A DNA stretch of 18,907 bases from the NCBI GenBank assembly GCA_018712665.1, contig DVGP01000036.1, positions 1-18,907 on the forward strand. Direction: 5' to 3'. The position numbers and the translations under genes are program-made. The stretch is from Candidatus Pelethomonas intestinigallinarum (GTDB lineage Bacteria > Bacillota > Clostridia > Oscillospirales > Oscillospiraceae). Shown here piece after piece: positions 7,378-15,150 of the stretch. The notes under the pieces are model-generated. The model did not search any database. It was not told the DNA's origin and saw only the letters and a list, made by a program, of their open reading frames with translations. Position 1 is the first letter of the stretch, and each line of letters opens with the position of its first letter.

Positions 7378-7406
7378 TTTCATTTTAATGGGAACCGCGC
7401 TACAAT
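7378..7406 (+). promoter_or_regulatory. Possible second promoter upstream of the TVP38 gene
   Basis: TTTCAT (7378-7383) and TACAAT (7401-7406) are spaced by 17 nt, about 50 nt upstream of the TVP38 start. The -10 is good (5 of 6 to consensus) but the -35 is weak (4 of 6), so this is tentative. Confidence 0.35.
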
Positions 7407-7456
7407 ACCCTCAGTGAAAGCACGCCGGATACATACCGAGAGGAGAACATCTGACC

Positions 7457-8164
7457 ATGGGCAACAGGGGCAGACGCCTGACCGAGAGAGAAAAACGATG
7501 GATCGTCGGCCTGGGACTGGGGCTTTTTCTGGTTTTGTTCGTCCTGGTGGCCTGGTACGCCGGCCGGCCTCTGGTGGCGTTTGCCTCGGAGCCGGAGCGG
7601 TTTCAGCAGTGGGTGGACAGCCAGGGGCTTCTGGCGCCTGTCCTGTTTATGGGGATGGTGATTCTCCAGGTGGTGGTGGCCGTCATTCCGGGGGAGCCGC
7701 TGGAAATTGCCGCGGGCTACGCCTTTGGCGCCCTGGAAGGGACCGTTCTATGTGTGCTGGGCACCCTGATCGGCGGCGTACTGGTGTTCCTGCTGGTGCG
7801 CCGGTTCGGAGCTCAAGCGGTAGAGGTTTTCTTCGACCTGGAGAAGTTCCGTTCCCTCCGCTTTTTTCAGGACCGGCGGCGGCTGACCTTCTGGGTCTTT
7901 CTGGTCTTCTTCCTGCCCGGCACGCCCAAGGATGTACTCTGCTACTTCGTGGGCCTGACGGACATGCGGCTGCGGACCTGGATCCTTGTCAGCGCTGTGG
8001 CCCGCATCCCCTCCATCATCACCTCCACCGTGGGCGGCAGCGCCCTGGGGATGGGTGAGTACGCTTTCGCTGCCATCGCCTTCCTAGCCGCCCTGGCCAT
8101 CAGCGGCCTTGGACTTCTGGCATACCGGGCCATCTGCCGGTTCCACGAAAGGAGAGAATCATGA
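7457..8164 (+). CDS. TVP38/TMEM64 family membrane protein
   Basis: A 235-aa integral membrane protein with a SNARE-associated (VTT/DedA-like) domain. Some DedA-superfamily members move phospholipids or undecaprenyl phosphate across the membrane; for this subfamily the substrate is unproven. Hydrophobic segments lie near residues 15-37, 58-80, 93-115, 143-165 and 205-228. Two re-entrant-type motifs are seen: PGEPLEIAAGYAFG (about 78-91) and FFLPGTPKDVLCYFVGLT (about 152-169), with the conserved prolines and glycines. AGGAG lies 11 nt before the ATG, slightly far. Its stop overlaps the start of the glycosyltransferase gene as ATGA, so the two proteins are probably made in step. Confidence 0.92.
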   Translation: MGNRGRRLTEREKRWIVGLGLGLFLVLFVLVAWYAGRPLVAFASEPERFQQWVDSQGLLAPVLFMGMVILQVVVAVIPGEPLEIAAGYAFGALEGTVLCVLGTLIGGVLVFLLVRRFGAQAVEVFFDLEKFRSLRFFQDRRRLTFWVFLVFFLPGTPKDVLCYFVGLTDMRLRTWILVSAVARIPSIITSTVGGSALGMGEYAFAAIAFLAALAISGLGLLAYRAICRFHERRES

Positions 8165-9420
8165 CTGCTCTGATCTTTCTTCAGCATGTCAACCGCGTGC
8201 TGGGCATCCTGTTTATGGTTTGCTACTTCTATCAGTTCCTCTATATTCCCGTGGCCCTGGCCATCCGCCGGAAGAAAAACCCGCCGGCGAAGAAGCTCCA
8301 CCGATACGCTGTGCTCATCTCCGCCCGGAACGAGGAGGCGGTCATCGGCCAGCTCCTGGACTCCATCGCCCGGCAGGACTACCCCGCGGACCTTGTGACC
8401 ACCTTCGTGGTGGCGGACAACTGCACCGACAGCACCGCCCAGGTGGCTCGGGACGCCGGGGCCGTGGTCTTCGAGCGGTTCAACAAGCTCCAGGTGGGCA
8501 AGGGCTACGCCCTGGATTTCCTGCTGGACCAGATCAAGGAGCAGTATGGGGCCGAGTGGTTTGACGGCTACTTCGTCTTTGACGCCGACAACCTCCTCCA
8601 GCGGGACTACATCACCCGGATGAACGAGGTCTTCGACCAGGGCTGCGCCATCGTCACCAGCTACCGCAACTCCAAAAACTACGGTGACAACTGGATCTCC
8701 GCGGGCTACGCCCTGTGGTTTCTCCGGGACGCTGCCTTCCTCAACGCGCCCCGTGCCCAGCTGGGCATCAGCTGCGTGGTGGCGGGCACCGGCTTCCTCT
8801 TCAGCGGGGAGATCATGCGCCGCTGCGGCGGCTGGCCCTTCCACACCCTTACAGAGGACACGGAGTTCACCGTCCATAACATCCTTCAGGGGGAGAAGAT
8901 CGGCTACTGCGGCGCGGCGGAGATCTTCGACGAGCAGCCCACCCGCCTCAGCCAGTCCTGGCGGCAGCGGCTGCGCTGGGCCAAGGGCTATCTTCAGGTC
9001 CTGCGGAAGGACGGCGGGCGGCTGGCCGCCGGCATCTTCTCCAAAAACGGCCCCTCCTGCTTCGACATGCTCATGTCCATCCTCCCCGCCATGGTGCTGA
9101 CCTTCTGCAGCGTTCTGTTCGGCTCCGCCGCCACAGTGCTGCAGCTGATCCTCGGCAAGAACATCCTGCCGATCCTGGTGGCCTTCGCCGCTTCTTTTGC
9201 CGTGCCCTATCTGCTGCTCCTGCTGGTGGGGATCATCACCACCGCAACGCAGTGGCACAGCATCCGGGCCACCGCCTTCAAGAAGGTCCTCTACACCTTC
9301 ACCTTCCCCCTGTTCATGCTCACTTACATCCCCATCTCCATCGCCGCTATCTTCTCCCCCAAGGTGGAGTGGAAGCCCATCGAGCACAAGGTCGCGGTAT
9401 CCATTTCGGAAATGAAATAA
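8161..9420 (+). CDS. Family 2 glycosyltransferase, membrane-anchored, processive-type motifs
   Basis: A 419-aa GT2 enzyme expected to transfer sugars from nucleotide donors at the inner membrane face. An N-terminal membrane segment (about 12-35) precedes the GT-A domain (about 48-285). Motifs in order: RNEE (56-59), ADNCTD (85-90), the metal-binding DAD (141-143), TED (231-233) with the catalytic-base aspartate, and QRLRW (269-273). This D, DxD, TED, QxxRW set is the pattern of processive synthases such as IcaA and hyaluronan synthase. Three C-terminal membrane segments follow (about 300-330, 335-362, 378-402). Size and topology resemble IcaA, but no partner deacetylase or export gene is adjacent, so the product could be a polysaccharide or a glycolipid. 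AAAGGAG lies 7 nt before the start. Confidence 0.92.
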   Translation: MTALIFLQHVNRVLGILFMVCYFYQFLYIPVALAIRRKKNPPAKKLHRYAVLISARNEEAVIGQLLDSIARQDYPADLVTTFVVADNCTDSTAQVARDAGAVVFERFNKLQVGKGYALDFLLDQIKEQYGAEWFDGYFVFDADNLLQRDYITRMNEVFDQGCAIVTSYRNSKNYGDNWISAGYALWFLRDAAFLNAPRAQLGISCVVAGTGFLFSGEIMRRCGGWPFHTLTEDTEFTVHNILQGEKIGYCGAAEIFDEQPTRLSQSWRQRLRWAKGYLQVLRKDGGRLAAGIFSKNGPSCFDMLMSILPAMVLTFCSVLFGSAATVLQLILGKNILPILVAFAASFAVPYLLLLLVGIITTATQWHSIRATAFKKVLYTFTFPLFMLTYIPISIAAIFSPKVEWKPIEHKVAVSISEMK

Positions 9421-9430
9421 GCTTTTCAAG

Positions 9431-9462
9431 CCATCCGGCCCCGCGCCTGCGGGGCCGGATGG
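9431..9462 (+). terminator. Hairpin after the glycosyltransferase gene
   Basis: CCATCCGGCCCCGC (9431-9444) pairs perfectly with 9449-9462 across a GCCT loop, giving a 14-bp GC-rich stem 10 nt after the stop codon. The tail TCTGTGTC is only weakly U-rich, so termination may be incomplete. Confidence 0.6.
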
Positions 9463-9525
9463 TCTGTGTCAGGCAAAAATTCCCGCCATGTCAGCTCTGG
9501 TTGCCCCTTTGCAAGCTGGAGGCGG

Positions 9526-9554
9526 TGGACGTTTTCCGTCCCGCCCGCTATACT
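9526..9554 (+). promoter_or_regulatory. Predicted promoter of the XRE regulator gene
   Basis: TGGACG (9526-9531) and TATACT (9549-9554) are spaced by 17 nt, and transcription would start about 25 nt before the ATG at 9587. This gives the regulator its own transcription unit downstream of the terminator. Confidence 0.6.
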
Positions 9555-9586
9555 GGGGCCATCTCAAGCAAGGAGGAAAACAAGTC

Positions 9587-10219
9587 ATGACCTTTGGTGA
9601 AAAATTGCAGGCGCTGCGCCGGGAGCGGGGCTGGAGCCAGGAGGACCTGGCGTCGGAGATCCCCATCTCCCGCCAGGCCGTCAGCAAGTGGGAGTCCAGC
9701 GCCGCGGTGCCGGACACGGAAAACGTGCTGCGGCTGAGCGACATCTTCGGGGTGTCCACAGACTATCTGCTGCGGGAGGAGCTGACCGGCGACGGCGACC
9801 TGCCGGCGGTCAAGCGCCGGGAGGCGGAGCTGCGGGAGGAAAAGGACCGGACCGTGGCCATGATCGTGCTGGTCGCTGTCCTGGCTCTGGCCTTCTTCTG
9901 GCAGGTCTTCGGCTCCCTGGTCTACCAGAACCATCTGATCGTCCTGCTGGGCATGACGGCCCATATCGTTACTATCGTGGTATTTGAAGCCATGTATCAG
10001 AGGCACAGGGGGACCGATGGAGCAAAGCAGTGGCGGCGGCAGTTTTACCAGATCAGCGTGTGGCTGGTGTCTCTCTTTCCCCTGTCGGCGCTGACCCGGG
10101 TGTTTTGGGCGCTGTACCCCTGGTCCCACAGCGCCATGGCGGAGTGGCTCTCCCCCTTTTTTCTGTATCTGCCACTGTGTCTTGCAGTCACCATGTGGCT
10201 TGGAAAAAAGAGGCTGTGA
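9587..10219 (+). CDS. XRE-family regulator with C-terminal membrane domain
   Basis: A 210-aa protein. Residues about 5-60 are a Cro/C1-type helix-turn-helix (GEKLQALRRERGWSQEDLASE, then ISRQAVSKWE), so it should bind DNA. After a charged linker (about 65-88), four hydrophobic segments follow (about 90-112, 116-136, 148-168, 182-203), so the protein should be anchored in the membrane. The open frame extends upstream to 9488, but AGGAGG 10 nt before the ATG at 9587 and the start of the HTH fold fix this start. It may sense a membrane or envelope signal. Its targets are unknown; its own promoter and the upstream glycosyltransferase operon are natural candidates. No partner gene is adjacent. Confidence 0.9.
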   Translation: MTFGEKLQALRRERGWSQEDLASEIPISRQAVSKWESSAAVPDTENVLRLSDIFGVSTDYLLREELTGDGDLPAVKRREAELREEKDRTVAMIVLVAVLALAFFWQVFGSLVYQNHLIVLLGMTAHIVTIVVFEAMYQRHRGTDGAKQWRRQFYQISVWLVSLFPLSALTRVFWALYPWSHSAMAEWLSPFFLYLPLCLAVTMWLGKKRL

Positions 10220-10251
10220 TCCGCTCTGATGGCTTGAGCGGCGGGCAGCTG

Positions 10252-10307
10252 GCAAAAGTAAAAACAAAGCGAGGAGGCCGGACGCAACGCGCCCAGCCTC
10301 CTCGCTT
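10252..10307 (-). terminator. Rho-independent terminator of the stalk-domain gene
   Basis: On the minus strand AAGCGAGGAGGC (10307-10296) pairs perfectly with GCCTCCTCGCTT (10278-10267) over a 17-nt loop. It is followed by the U-rich tail TTGTTTTTACTTTTG. It lies about 20 nt after the stop codon at 10327. The plus-strand tail (CTCATAATG) is not U-rich, so it serves mainly the minus strand. Confidence 0.8.
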
Positions 10308-10326
10308 CTCATAATGCTGGAAAATT

Positions 10327-11304
10327 TTATGCCAGATAGAGGTCCAGAAGGTTGATGAGTGTAGAAGCAGTCAAATAGGTCACACCTCCGTCGTTCACGC
10401 AGGTCCCCACCACTTCGTAGGACACGCCTTCAGCGTTTACAGCGGTGATCGCGCCGCCGGGCTTGGCGGTAAAGACCGTCTGAGCGGTCTCTCCCTCCTC
10501 AGCGGCATAGGAGACCACAGCCCCCAGCTCACGGTCCCAGTTGACCTCCAGGCCAAGGACCTCCGCCACAGCGCGGATGGGCAGCAGGACAGTTCCGTCC
10601 TCGCTGGTCTGAGCGGCCTGGTCCACCGCCTGCCCATTGACGGAAACCGCGCCCTCGCTGGTATAGGACAGATAGCCCTTGTACTCATAGGGGAACACCA
10701 GAACCCGCTCGGCTTTGCCCTCGCTGTCGGACCAGACCAGGATCCGGGTCCCGGGGATCAGGTCCGCCAAGGTCACGATATTCTTCGTCAGGTAGGGCTT
10801 CAGCTCCGCCTCCGACGTCACGGTGAGGGTGGTGCCGCCGGCGGCGGTCAGCTCCACAGCCGTGGGCATCTGCGTCTCCTCGCCGGCGGCGGTGACCTCC
10901 GCTGCCTTGATCTCATAGTACATCGGCACTCCGTAGTCCTCGGGGATGTTCCCCAGGATCAGGTACGCGGTGGCGTGGGGCGGGATGCTCAGGGTCATGG
11001 CGGGCCCGACCCAGGCGTAGACCGTGTCCCCGTCCTTCAGGTCCTGGATGTCCATGGGATCGCCTGTGACGGCGTCCAGGCAGATGATGGACTCCCCGTG
11101 GAGGACTACCTCGCTGTAAGCCGCGCCCTCCTGGGAATTTGTCACCAGCAGTCCGCCGTCATCCATGTGGGTAAGAGTCCCCCAGATCATGACAGGCCCC
11201 AGGGAGCCGGCAGTCTCCTCGCTCTCCCCGGCAGCGTAGGCAGGCACACCCAGGAAAGCGGCGCAGAGGATCAGGGCAAGGATCCTCGGCAGAATCTTTT
11301 TCAT
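10327..11304 (-). CDS. Secreted stalk-domain (copper amine oxidase N-terminal) protein
   Basis: A 325-aa exported protein. A signal peptide with an AYA-A cleavage site ends near residue 24. Residues about 30-205 form a beta-rich region I do not recognise. Residues about 218-325 form a copper-amine-oxidase N-terminal (stalk) domain: VNGQAVDQ, then LLPIRAVAEVLGLEVNWDRELGAVV. These domains occur in many clostridial surface proteins and do not indicate amine-oxidase activity; wall or ligand binding is usual. There is no LPXTG motif or membrane anchor. The frame is open upstream to 11508, but the ATG at 11304 follows AGGAGG by 6 nt and begins the signal peptide. It is the last gene before the terminator, 279 nt after the lipoprotein gene, so it may have its own promoter; none was convincing. 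Confidence 0.82.
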   Translation of the reverse strand: MKKILPRILALILCAAFLGVPAYAAGESEETAGSLGPVMIWGTLTHMDDGGLLVTNSQEGAAYSEVVLHGESIICLDAVTGDPMDIQDLKDGDTVYAWVGPAMTLSIPPHATAYLILGNIPEDYGVPMYYEIKAAEVTAAGEETQMPTAVELTAAGGTTLTVTSEAELKPYLTKNIVTLADLIPGTRILVWSDSEGKAERVLVFPYEYKGYLSYTSEGAVSVNGQAVDQAAQTSEDGTVLLPIRAVAEVLGLEVNWDRELGAVVSYAAEEGETAQTVFTAKPGGAITAVNAEGVSYEVVGTCVNDGGVTYLTASTLINLLDLYLA

Positions 11305-11583
11305 AAAAAGCCTCCTGTTTTTCTCATATTGAAGTAGGATGCCCCCGCGGGTCCCGCATAATGCGCGATCGCAGGTCCGGCGAAGGAGTAGGGACCGGCA
11401 TGTCCGCCTCCGCCATCTGCCTTTATGACGTGACCAGCCGGGAAAAAGTTCCCACCCGGCAAAAAATTTCCAACGATCTGTCAGGAAAAAGCATAGCAGA
11501 TATGTCATGTGCCGTCTCCAGCGGCAAGGTTTGAATCTTCAGCGTTTGCCGAGTATCGCCGCGCGCCCATGGCGCGTGAAGCT
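11305..11583. other. 279-nt intergenic stretch without a recognised gene
   Basis: This separates the BIG2-DUF4358 lipoprotein stop from the stalk-protein start. It contains a small CGCGCC/GGCGCG dyad (about 11560-11574), a GCCGGG/CCCGGC dyad (about 11437-11460) without a following U-tract, and a weak extended -10 (TGCTATGCT on the minus strand, near 11490). No coding capacity or convincing promoter or terminator is visible. Confidence 0.4.
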
Positions 11584-12585
11584 TCATCCTCCGTACGCGG
11601 CGGTGAAGGTGTCGGCCATATCCTGAGCGCCCTCCGGGTAAACAAACATACCCACATAGTTCCCCTCGGCGACAATGACGGCGTTGGCCCAGGTCTCGCA
11701 GGAGGCGGGATACCAGGCGCCGCCGTCGGCCTGGGTCTGGGCTCGGGCCGCCAGGATGGATTTTACCGTCTCCACGTCGGCGCTGTCGGTGACGTGGACC
11801 AGAGCCACGGCGCTGTTTGCCATGGTCATGGCGGTCTCCTGGATCAGGATCTCCTCCACGGCGATGTCGGAGAGACCGGGGTAGTAGTTGTCCAGCAGCT
11901 CCCCCTCGTAGGCTGTCATCATCCCCAGGCCATCGTAGTTCTCCTGGAGACCGGCGTAGAAGTCGGCCAAACTCTGGGCGGCAGTTTCCCCACTGTCCTC
12001 CGTACCGCCGGTCTCGCTCTCCGCCGGAGCCTCCTCCGAGGTCTCCTGCCAGCTGCAGCGGATGATGCAGTTAAAGGAGAATGTCTCCCCGCCCTCCGTC
12101 AGGGTCATGGTGACGGTGGTGGTGCCGGGGGCCACGGCGGTGACGGTGCCGTCCTCTCCCACCGCGGCAATGGTCTCGTCAGCGGTGGTGTAGGCCACGG
12201 CGGTGACATTCTCTGTGTCTCCGGTGGGGACCAGACGGAAGCTGCTGCCGGCGGCGGAGAAGGTCACGTCGCTGTGGCTGGCGCCTACGCCCTCCGCCTC
12301 AGGGGCATCAGCGTCCCCAGAGGCCTCGGTATCCTCCCCGTCGCCGGTCTCCTGGCCGGCGCCATCCTCGGGGGCGGGCTCCTCATTTTCGGGAGTCTCC
12401 GGCTCCTCCGCCGGGGAATTGGCCTGATCCTCCTCCGGAGTCCGGTCCGCCTCGTTGTCGGCGGCATCGTTGGCAGCGTTGGTATTGTCTGTCTGGTTCC
12501 CGCTCCCGTTGTTTCCGCTCCCGCCGCAGGCGGCCAGGGAGAGAGCTATGGTTAAGGCAAGTAAAAGGGCAAGCAGTTTTTTCAT
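11584..12585 (-). CDS. Lipoprotein: acidic linker + BIG2 Ig-like domain + DUF4358 domain
   Basis: A 333-aa predicted lipoprotein. The signal sequence ends in lipobox LAAC with lipidated C20. Residues about 21-104 are a low-complexity Asn/Asp/Glu/Pro-rich linker that would hold the domains away from the membrane. Residues about 105-177 form a BIG2 bacterial Ig-like fold (VTAVAYTTADETIAAVGEDG, TVTAVAPGTTTVTMTL). Residues about 205-333 match the DUF4358 lipoprotein encoded at 15525-16028: shared patterns are YPGL-D, a V-x-VK-I segment, Q-x-x-GG/SGA(W/F)YPA, E-x-W-x-NA and a GN(Y/V)V strand. GGAGGT lies 8 nt before the ATG. It begins 45 nt after the DHHW gene in the same direction, so it is likely part of the acylation operon. 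The domain function is unknown. Confidence 0.85.
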   Translation of the reverse strand: MKKLLALLLALTIALSLAACGGSGNNGSGNQTDNTNAANDAADNEADRTPEEDQANSPAEEPETPENEEPAPEDGAGQETGDGEDTEASGDADAPEAEGVGASHSDVTFSAAGSSFRLVPTGDTENVTAVAYTTADETIAAVGEDGTVTAVAPGTTTVTMTLTEGGETFSFNCIIRCSWQETSEEAPAESETGGTEDSGETAAQSLADFYAGLQENYDGLGMMTAYEGELLDNYYPGLSDIAVEEILIQETAMTMANSAVALVHVTDSADVETVKSILAARAQTQADGGAWYPASCETWANAVIVAEGNYVGMFVYPEGAQDMADTFTAAYGG

Positions 12586-12630
12586 TGTATGTACCTCCAA
12601 TTGTATGTCTTTCCATATGTACCCGGCCCG

Positions 12631-13728
12631 TCACTGGGCCAGGAAAACAGCGTCGGCATCCTTGATGAAGTTCTCAACACTGTAGCAGACAAAGATGGCG
12701 TCGGCCCCCATGTCCTCGGCGTACTGGGCCACGCTGGTCCGATAGTACCGCAGGTCCAGCAGATGGACCTCGGCGTAGGTCTGGCTCAGGAAGGGAGCCA
12801 GGCTGTCGCTGTAGCTGTCCCGGACCACCAAAAGCTTCTGGTCCGTGGCGGCGTCGGGGTTGCGGACGATATAGAGGGGGTTGTTGCCCCCCAGGAAGGA
12901 GGAGTACTTGTCCTTCTCCCCCAGGAAGCTGTCTACGTAGAGGCCGCCCATCTCCCCGGTGTAGCCGTTCTCCACGGTGACGCCCTCCCCGGAGACATAG
13001 CGGTCCATGGCGTCCGGCCGAAGCCAGTGGACGCCGGAGGTGGAGTAGAGGGTGCCGTTGAAGTCCTCAGACACTGTCACCTTCTCCCCCAGGGGCTGGG
13101 CCTCCAGGCCCATGGCCTCCGTCAGGGCGGCATAGCCGTAGTAAGCCCCCAGACTGGTCCAGTGGTGGTCCGTGCGGTAGAAGATATCCTCCCCGGCGTG
13201 GGCCTGGAAGGCCCCGGCGATATCCACCCACAGGGCCCCGGTGTCCTTGGCCTCCTCCAGGTAGGCCAGCTGGTCAAAAGCCGGCGCGCCCTGGGGCAGC
13301 TTGTCCCTCCAGATCTCCTCGGCGGTGGGGATCAGCCCCAGGTATACCGGCAGGTCCGTCTTCTCCACCAGGCGGCGAAGGTAGTCCAGGTTCTGCTGGG
13401 CCCGGCTGGTGTCGGTGATGTGGGAGATCAGGGTGTCGCCGCAGAGGTAGACGTTGTTGAACTCCCGGTGGCCCAGCAGGTACTCATACCGGGTCTTCAG
13501 CCCCATCCAGCCGTCCCGCAGGGGGAACTGGTCCGCCAGGTACTCCTCCAAATCGGAGGTGAAGGTCCCGTCCACCAGGCTCTCCCAGGAGAGCACCGGG
13601 GACTGGCTCAGATTCCGGTTCTCCACCGGGGAGAAGGTCCGGTCCGGCAGGAGCAGGTGCAGGATGCCGAAGCCCCCGATAAACAGGCAGAAGATGGCCG
13701 CCGTCAGGCGTTGGGTCAGTTTTGTCAC
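12631..13728 (-). CDS. DHHW family protein (AlgX/AlgJ-like SGNH-type acyltransferase partner)
   Basis: A 365-aa protein with one N-terminal membrane segment (about 9-27) and an extracytoplasmic domain. The family-naming motif DHHW is at 187-190 in FYRTDHHWTSLGAYYGY. A likely nucleophile lies in VVRDSYSDS (S305). By analogy with AlgX/AlgJ, D187, H189 and S305 would form the Ser-Asp-His triad that receives an acetyl group from the MBOAT partner and passes it to a polysaccharide. N-terminal ENRNLSQSPVLS and QFPLRDG motifs are also typical. The start is GTG at 13728, chosen because the full AAGGAGGTGA anti-anti-SD sits 6 nt upstream; it overlaps the MBOAT stop codon. The acceptor polymer is not revealed by this window. 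Confidence 0.92.
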   Translation of the reverse strand: MTKLTQRLTAAIFCLFIGGFGILHLLLPDRTFSPVENRNLSQSPVLSWESLVDGTFTSDLEEYLADQFPLRDGWMGLKTRYEYLLGHREFNNVYLCGDTLISHITDTSRAQQNLDYLRRLVEKTDLPVYLGLIPTAEEIWRDKLPQGAPAFDQLAYLEEAKDTGALWVDIAGAFQAHAGEDIFYRTDHHWTSLGAYYGYAALTEAMGLEAQPLGEKVTVSEDFNGTLYSTSGVHWLRPDAMDRYVSGEGVTVENGYTGEMGGLYVDSFLGEKDKYSSFLGGNNPLYIVRNPDAATDQKLLVVRDSYSDSLAPFLSQTYAEVHLLDLRYYRTSVAQYAEDMGADAIFVCYSVENFIKDADAVFLAQ

Positions 13729-13742
13729 AGGCGTTCACCTCC

Positions 13743-15128
13743 TTAGAATCTGAAGTACAGGAAGGGGTTGTAGCTGGCATCCACCAGGGAGGCGGTGCAA
13801 AGCACCAGCCCCGCCAGGGTTAAAACGGGCAGCAGCACCCCGTGGGCCCTCTCCCCCGCCCGGTCCCACAGGCGCTTCCCCAGAGGGGTAGCGGCCACAG
13901 CCAGGATCAGGAGCATGGGCAGGTAGCTCATCAGGTAGTAGCCGTCGGCGGCGGAGGCCAGAGGCGCGCCGCCGAAGCAGGCGGAGAGGTACGCCCCCAG
14001 CCGCCCCATATCCTCCACGGCAAAGAGGGCCCAGCCGATGAGGACCACAAAGAGGGCGTAGACGTGCTGGAGGGCCCTGGGCAGCTTCTCCAGCCATTTC
14101 CCCAGAAACAGCCGCTCCGCCAGCATGAACAGAGCGTAGTACAGGCCCCAGAGCAGGAAGTTCCACCCGGCCCCGTGCCACAGTCCGGTGAGAAGCCAGA
14201 CGATGAGGATGTTCCGCACCCACTTCCACCGGGGCACCCGGTTGCCCCCCAGGGGGAAGTAGAGGTACTCCCGGAACCAGGTGGTCAGAGAGATGTGCCA
14301 CCGCTTCCAGAAGTCCACCACGGACCGGGAGATATAGGGGTAGTTGAAGTTCTCGATAAACTCAAAGCCGAGCATCCGCCCCAGGCCGATGGCCATGTCG
14401 CTGTAGCCGGAGAAGTCGAAGTAGATCTGGAAGGCGTAGGCCGCGAGGCCCAGCCAGGCCCCCGCCACCGTCAAAGACTGGCTGGCCAGGGCCTGGTCCC
14501 ACAGCTCCCCGATGGCGTTGGCCAGCAGGACCTTCTTGGCAAGGCCCACAGTGAACCGGCGGACGCCGGAGACGAACTTCTCCAGATTCTCCGTCCGGGA
14601 CACCAGCTGCTCCGCCACAGTCTTGTACTGGATGATGGGACCGGCGATAAGCTGGGGGAATAAGGTGACGTAGGCCCCGAAGGTGATGACGTTCCGCTGC
14701 ACCGGCGCGGACTGGCGGTAGACGTCGATGGTGTAGCTCATGGTCTGGAAGGTGTAAAAGCTGATGCCGATGGGCAGCGGAATGCCGAAGATCGGCAGGT
14801 TCAAACCTGTCAAGGAGTTTACATTGCCGGCGATGAAATCCCAGTATTTGAAGAACACCAGGATGGCCAGATTGAAAAACACCGACGAGGCCACCGCCAG
14901 CCTGGCCTTCCGGTCGTCGGATCGCCAGCGCTCCACCAGCATCCCGTGGGTGTAGTCCACGGCGGTGGAGAGGAACATGATGAGGATGTACACCGGCTCC
15001 CCCCAGCCGTAAAAGAAGAGGCTGGCCAGCAGCAGAAACAGATTCCGCAGCTTCAGGGGCGTCAGCTTGTAGATCAGCAGCACCACCGGTAAGTAAAAGA
15101 ATAAAAAGGGCAGGCTGGAAAATACCAT
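13743..15128 (-). CDS. MBOAT family O-acyltransferase (AlgI/DltB-like)
   Basis: A 461-aa polytopic membrane O-acyltransferase of the AlgI type. These proteins carry an acyl group, usually acetyl, across the membrane for transfer to cell-surface polymers. The N-terminus (VFSSLPFLFFYLPVVLLIY) is the usual AlgI start. Family motifs follow: PLPIGISFYTFQTMSY (about 118-133), FPQLIAGPI (157-165), FDFSGYSDMAIGLG (237-250), DFWKRWHISLTTWFR (272-286) with H278, and TGLWHGAGWNFLLWG (314-328) with H318, the expected active-site histidine. The frame is open to 15179, but I chose the ATG at 15128 because GAGGTG precedes it and family alignment begins there. The DHHW gene 14 nt downstream is its usual partner. 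DltB is less likely because no dltA, C or D gene is present. Confidence 0.95.
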   Translation of the reverse strand: MVFSSLPFLFFYLPVVLLIYKLTPLKLRNLFLLLASLFFYGWGEPVYILIMFLSTAVDYTHGMLVERWRSDDRKARLAVASSVFFNLAILVFFKYWDFIAGNVNSLTGLNLPIFGIPLPIGISFYTFQTMSYTIDVYRQSAPVQRNVITFGAYVTLFPQLIAGPIIQYKTVAEQLVSRTENLEKFVSGVRRFTVGLAKKVLLANAIGELWDQALASQSLTVAGAWLGLAAYAFQIYFDFSGYSDMAIGLGRMLGFEFIENFNYPYISRSVVDFWKRWHISLTTWFREYLYFPLGGNRVPRWKWVRNILIVWLLTGLWHGAGWNFLLWGLYYALFMLAERLFLGKWLEKLPRALQHVYALFVVLIGWALFAVEDMGRLGAYLSACFGGAPLASAADGYYLMSYLPMLLILAVAATPLGKRLWDRAGERAHGVLLPVLTLAGLVLCTASLVDASYNPFLYFRF

Positions 15129-15150
15129 AGGCACCTCACGGGGTGTATTC

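Noticed and set aside
7942..9429. A 495-codon minus-strand open frame opposite the glycosyltransferase
   Set aside because: The plus strand carries all GT2 motifs and good ribosome sites. The minus frame is rich in Gly/Glu/Val/His without any family signature.
12589..13746. A 385-codon plus-strand open frame opposite the DHHW gene
   Set aside because: It has shadow composition, and the DHHW motif and ribosome site are on the minus strand.
13743..15128. Reading the MBOAT protein as DltB (teichoic acid D-alanylation)
   Set aside because: No dltA, dltC or dltD gene is adjacent; the partner is a DHHW protein and the motifs are AlgI-like.
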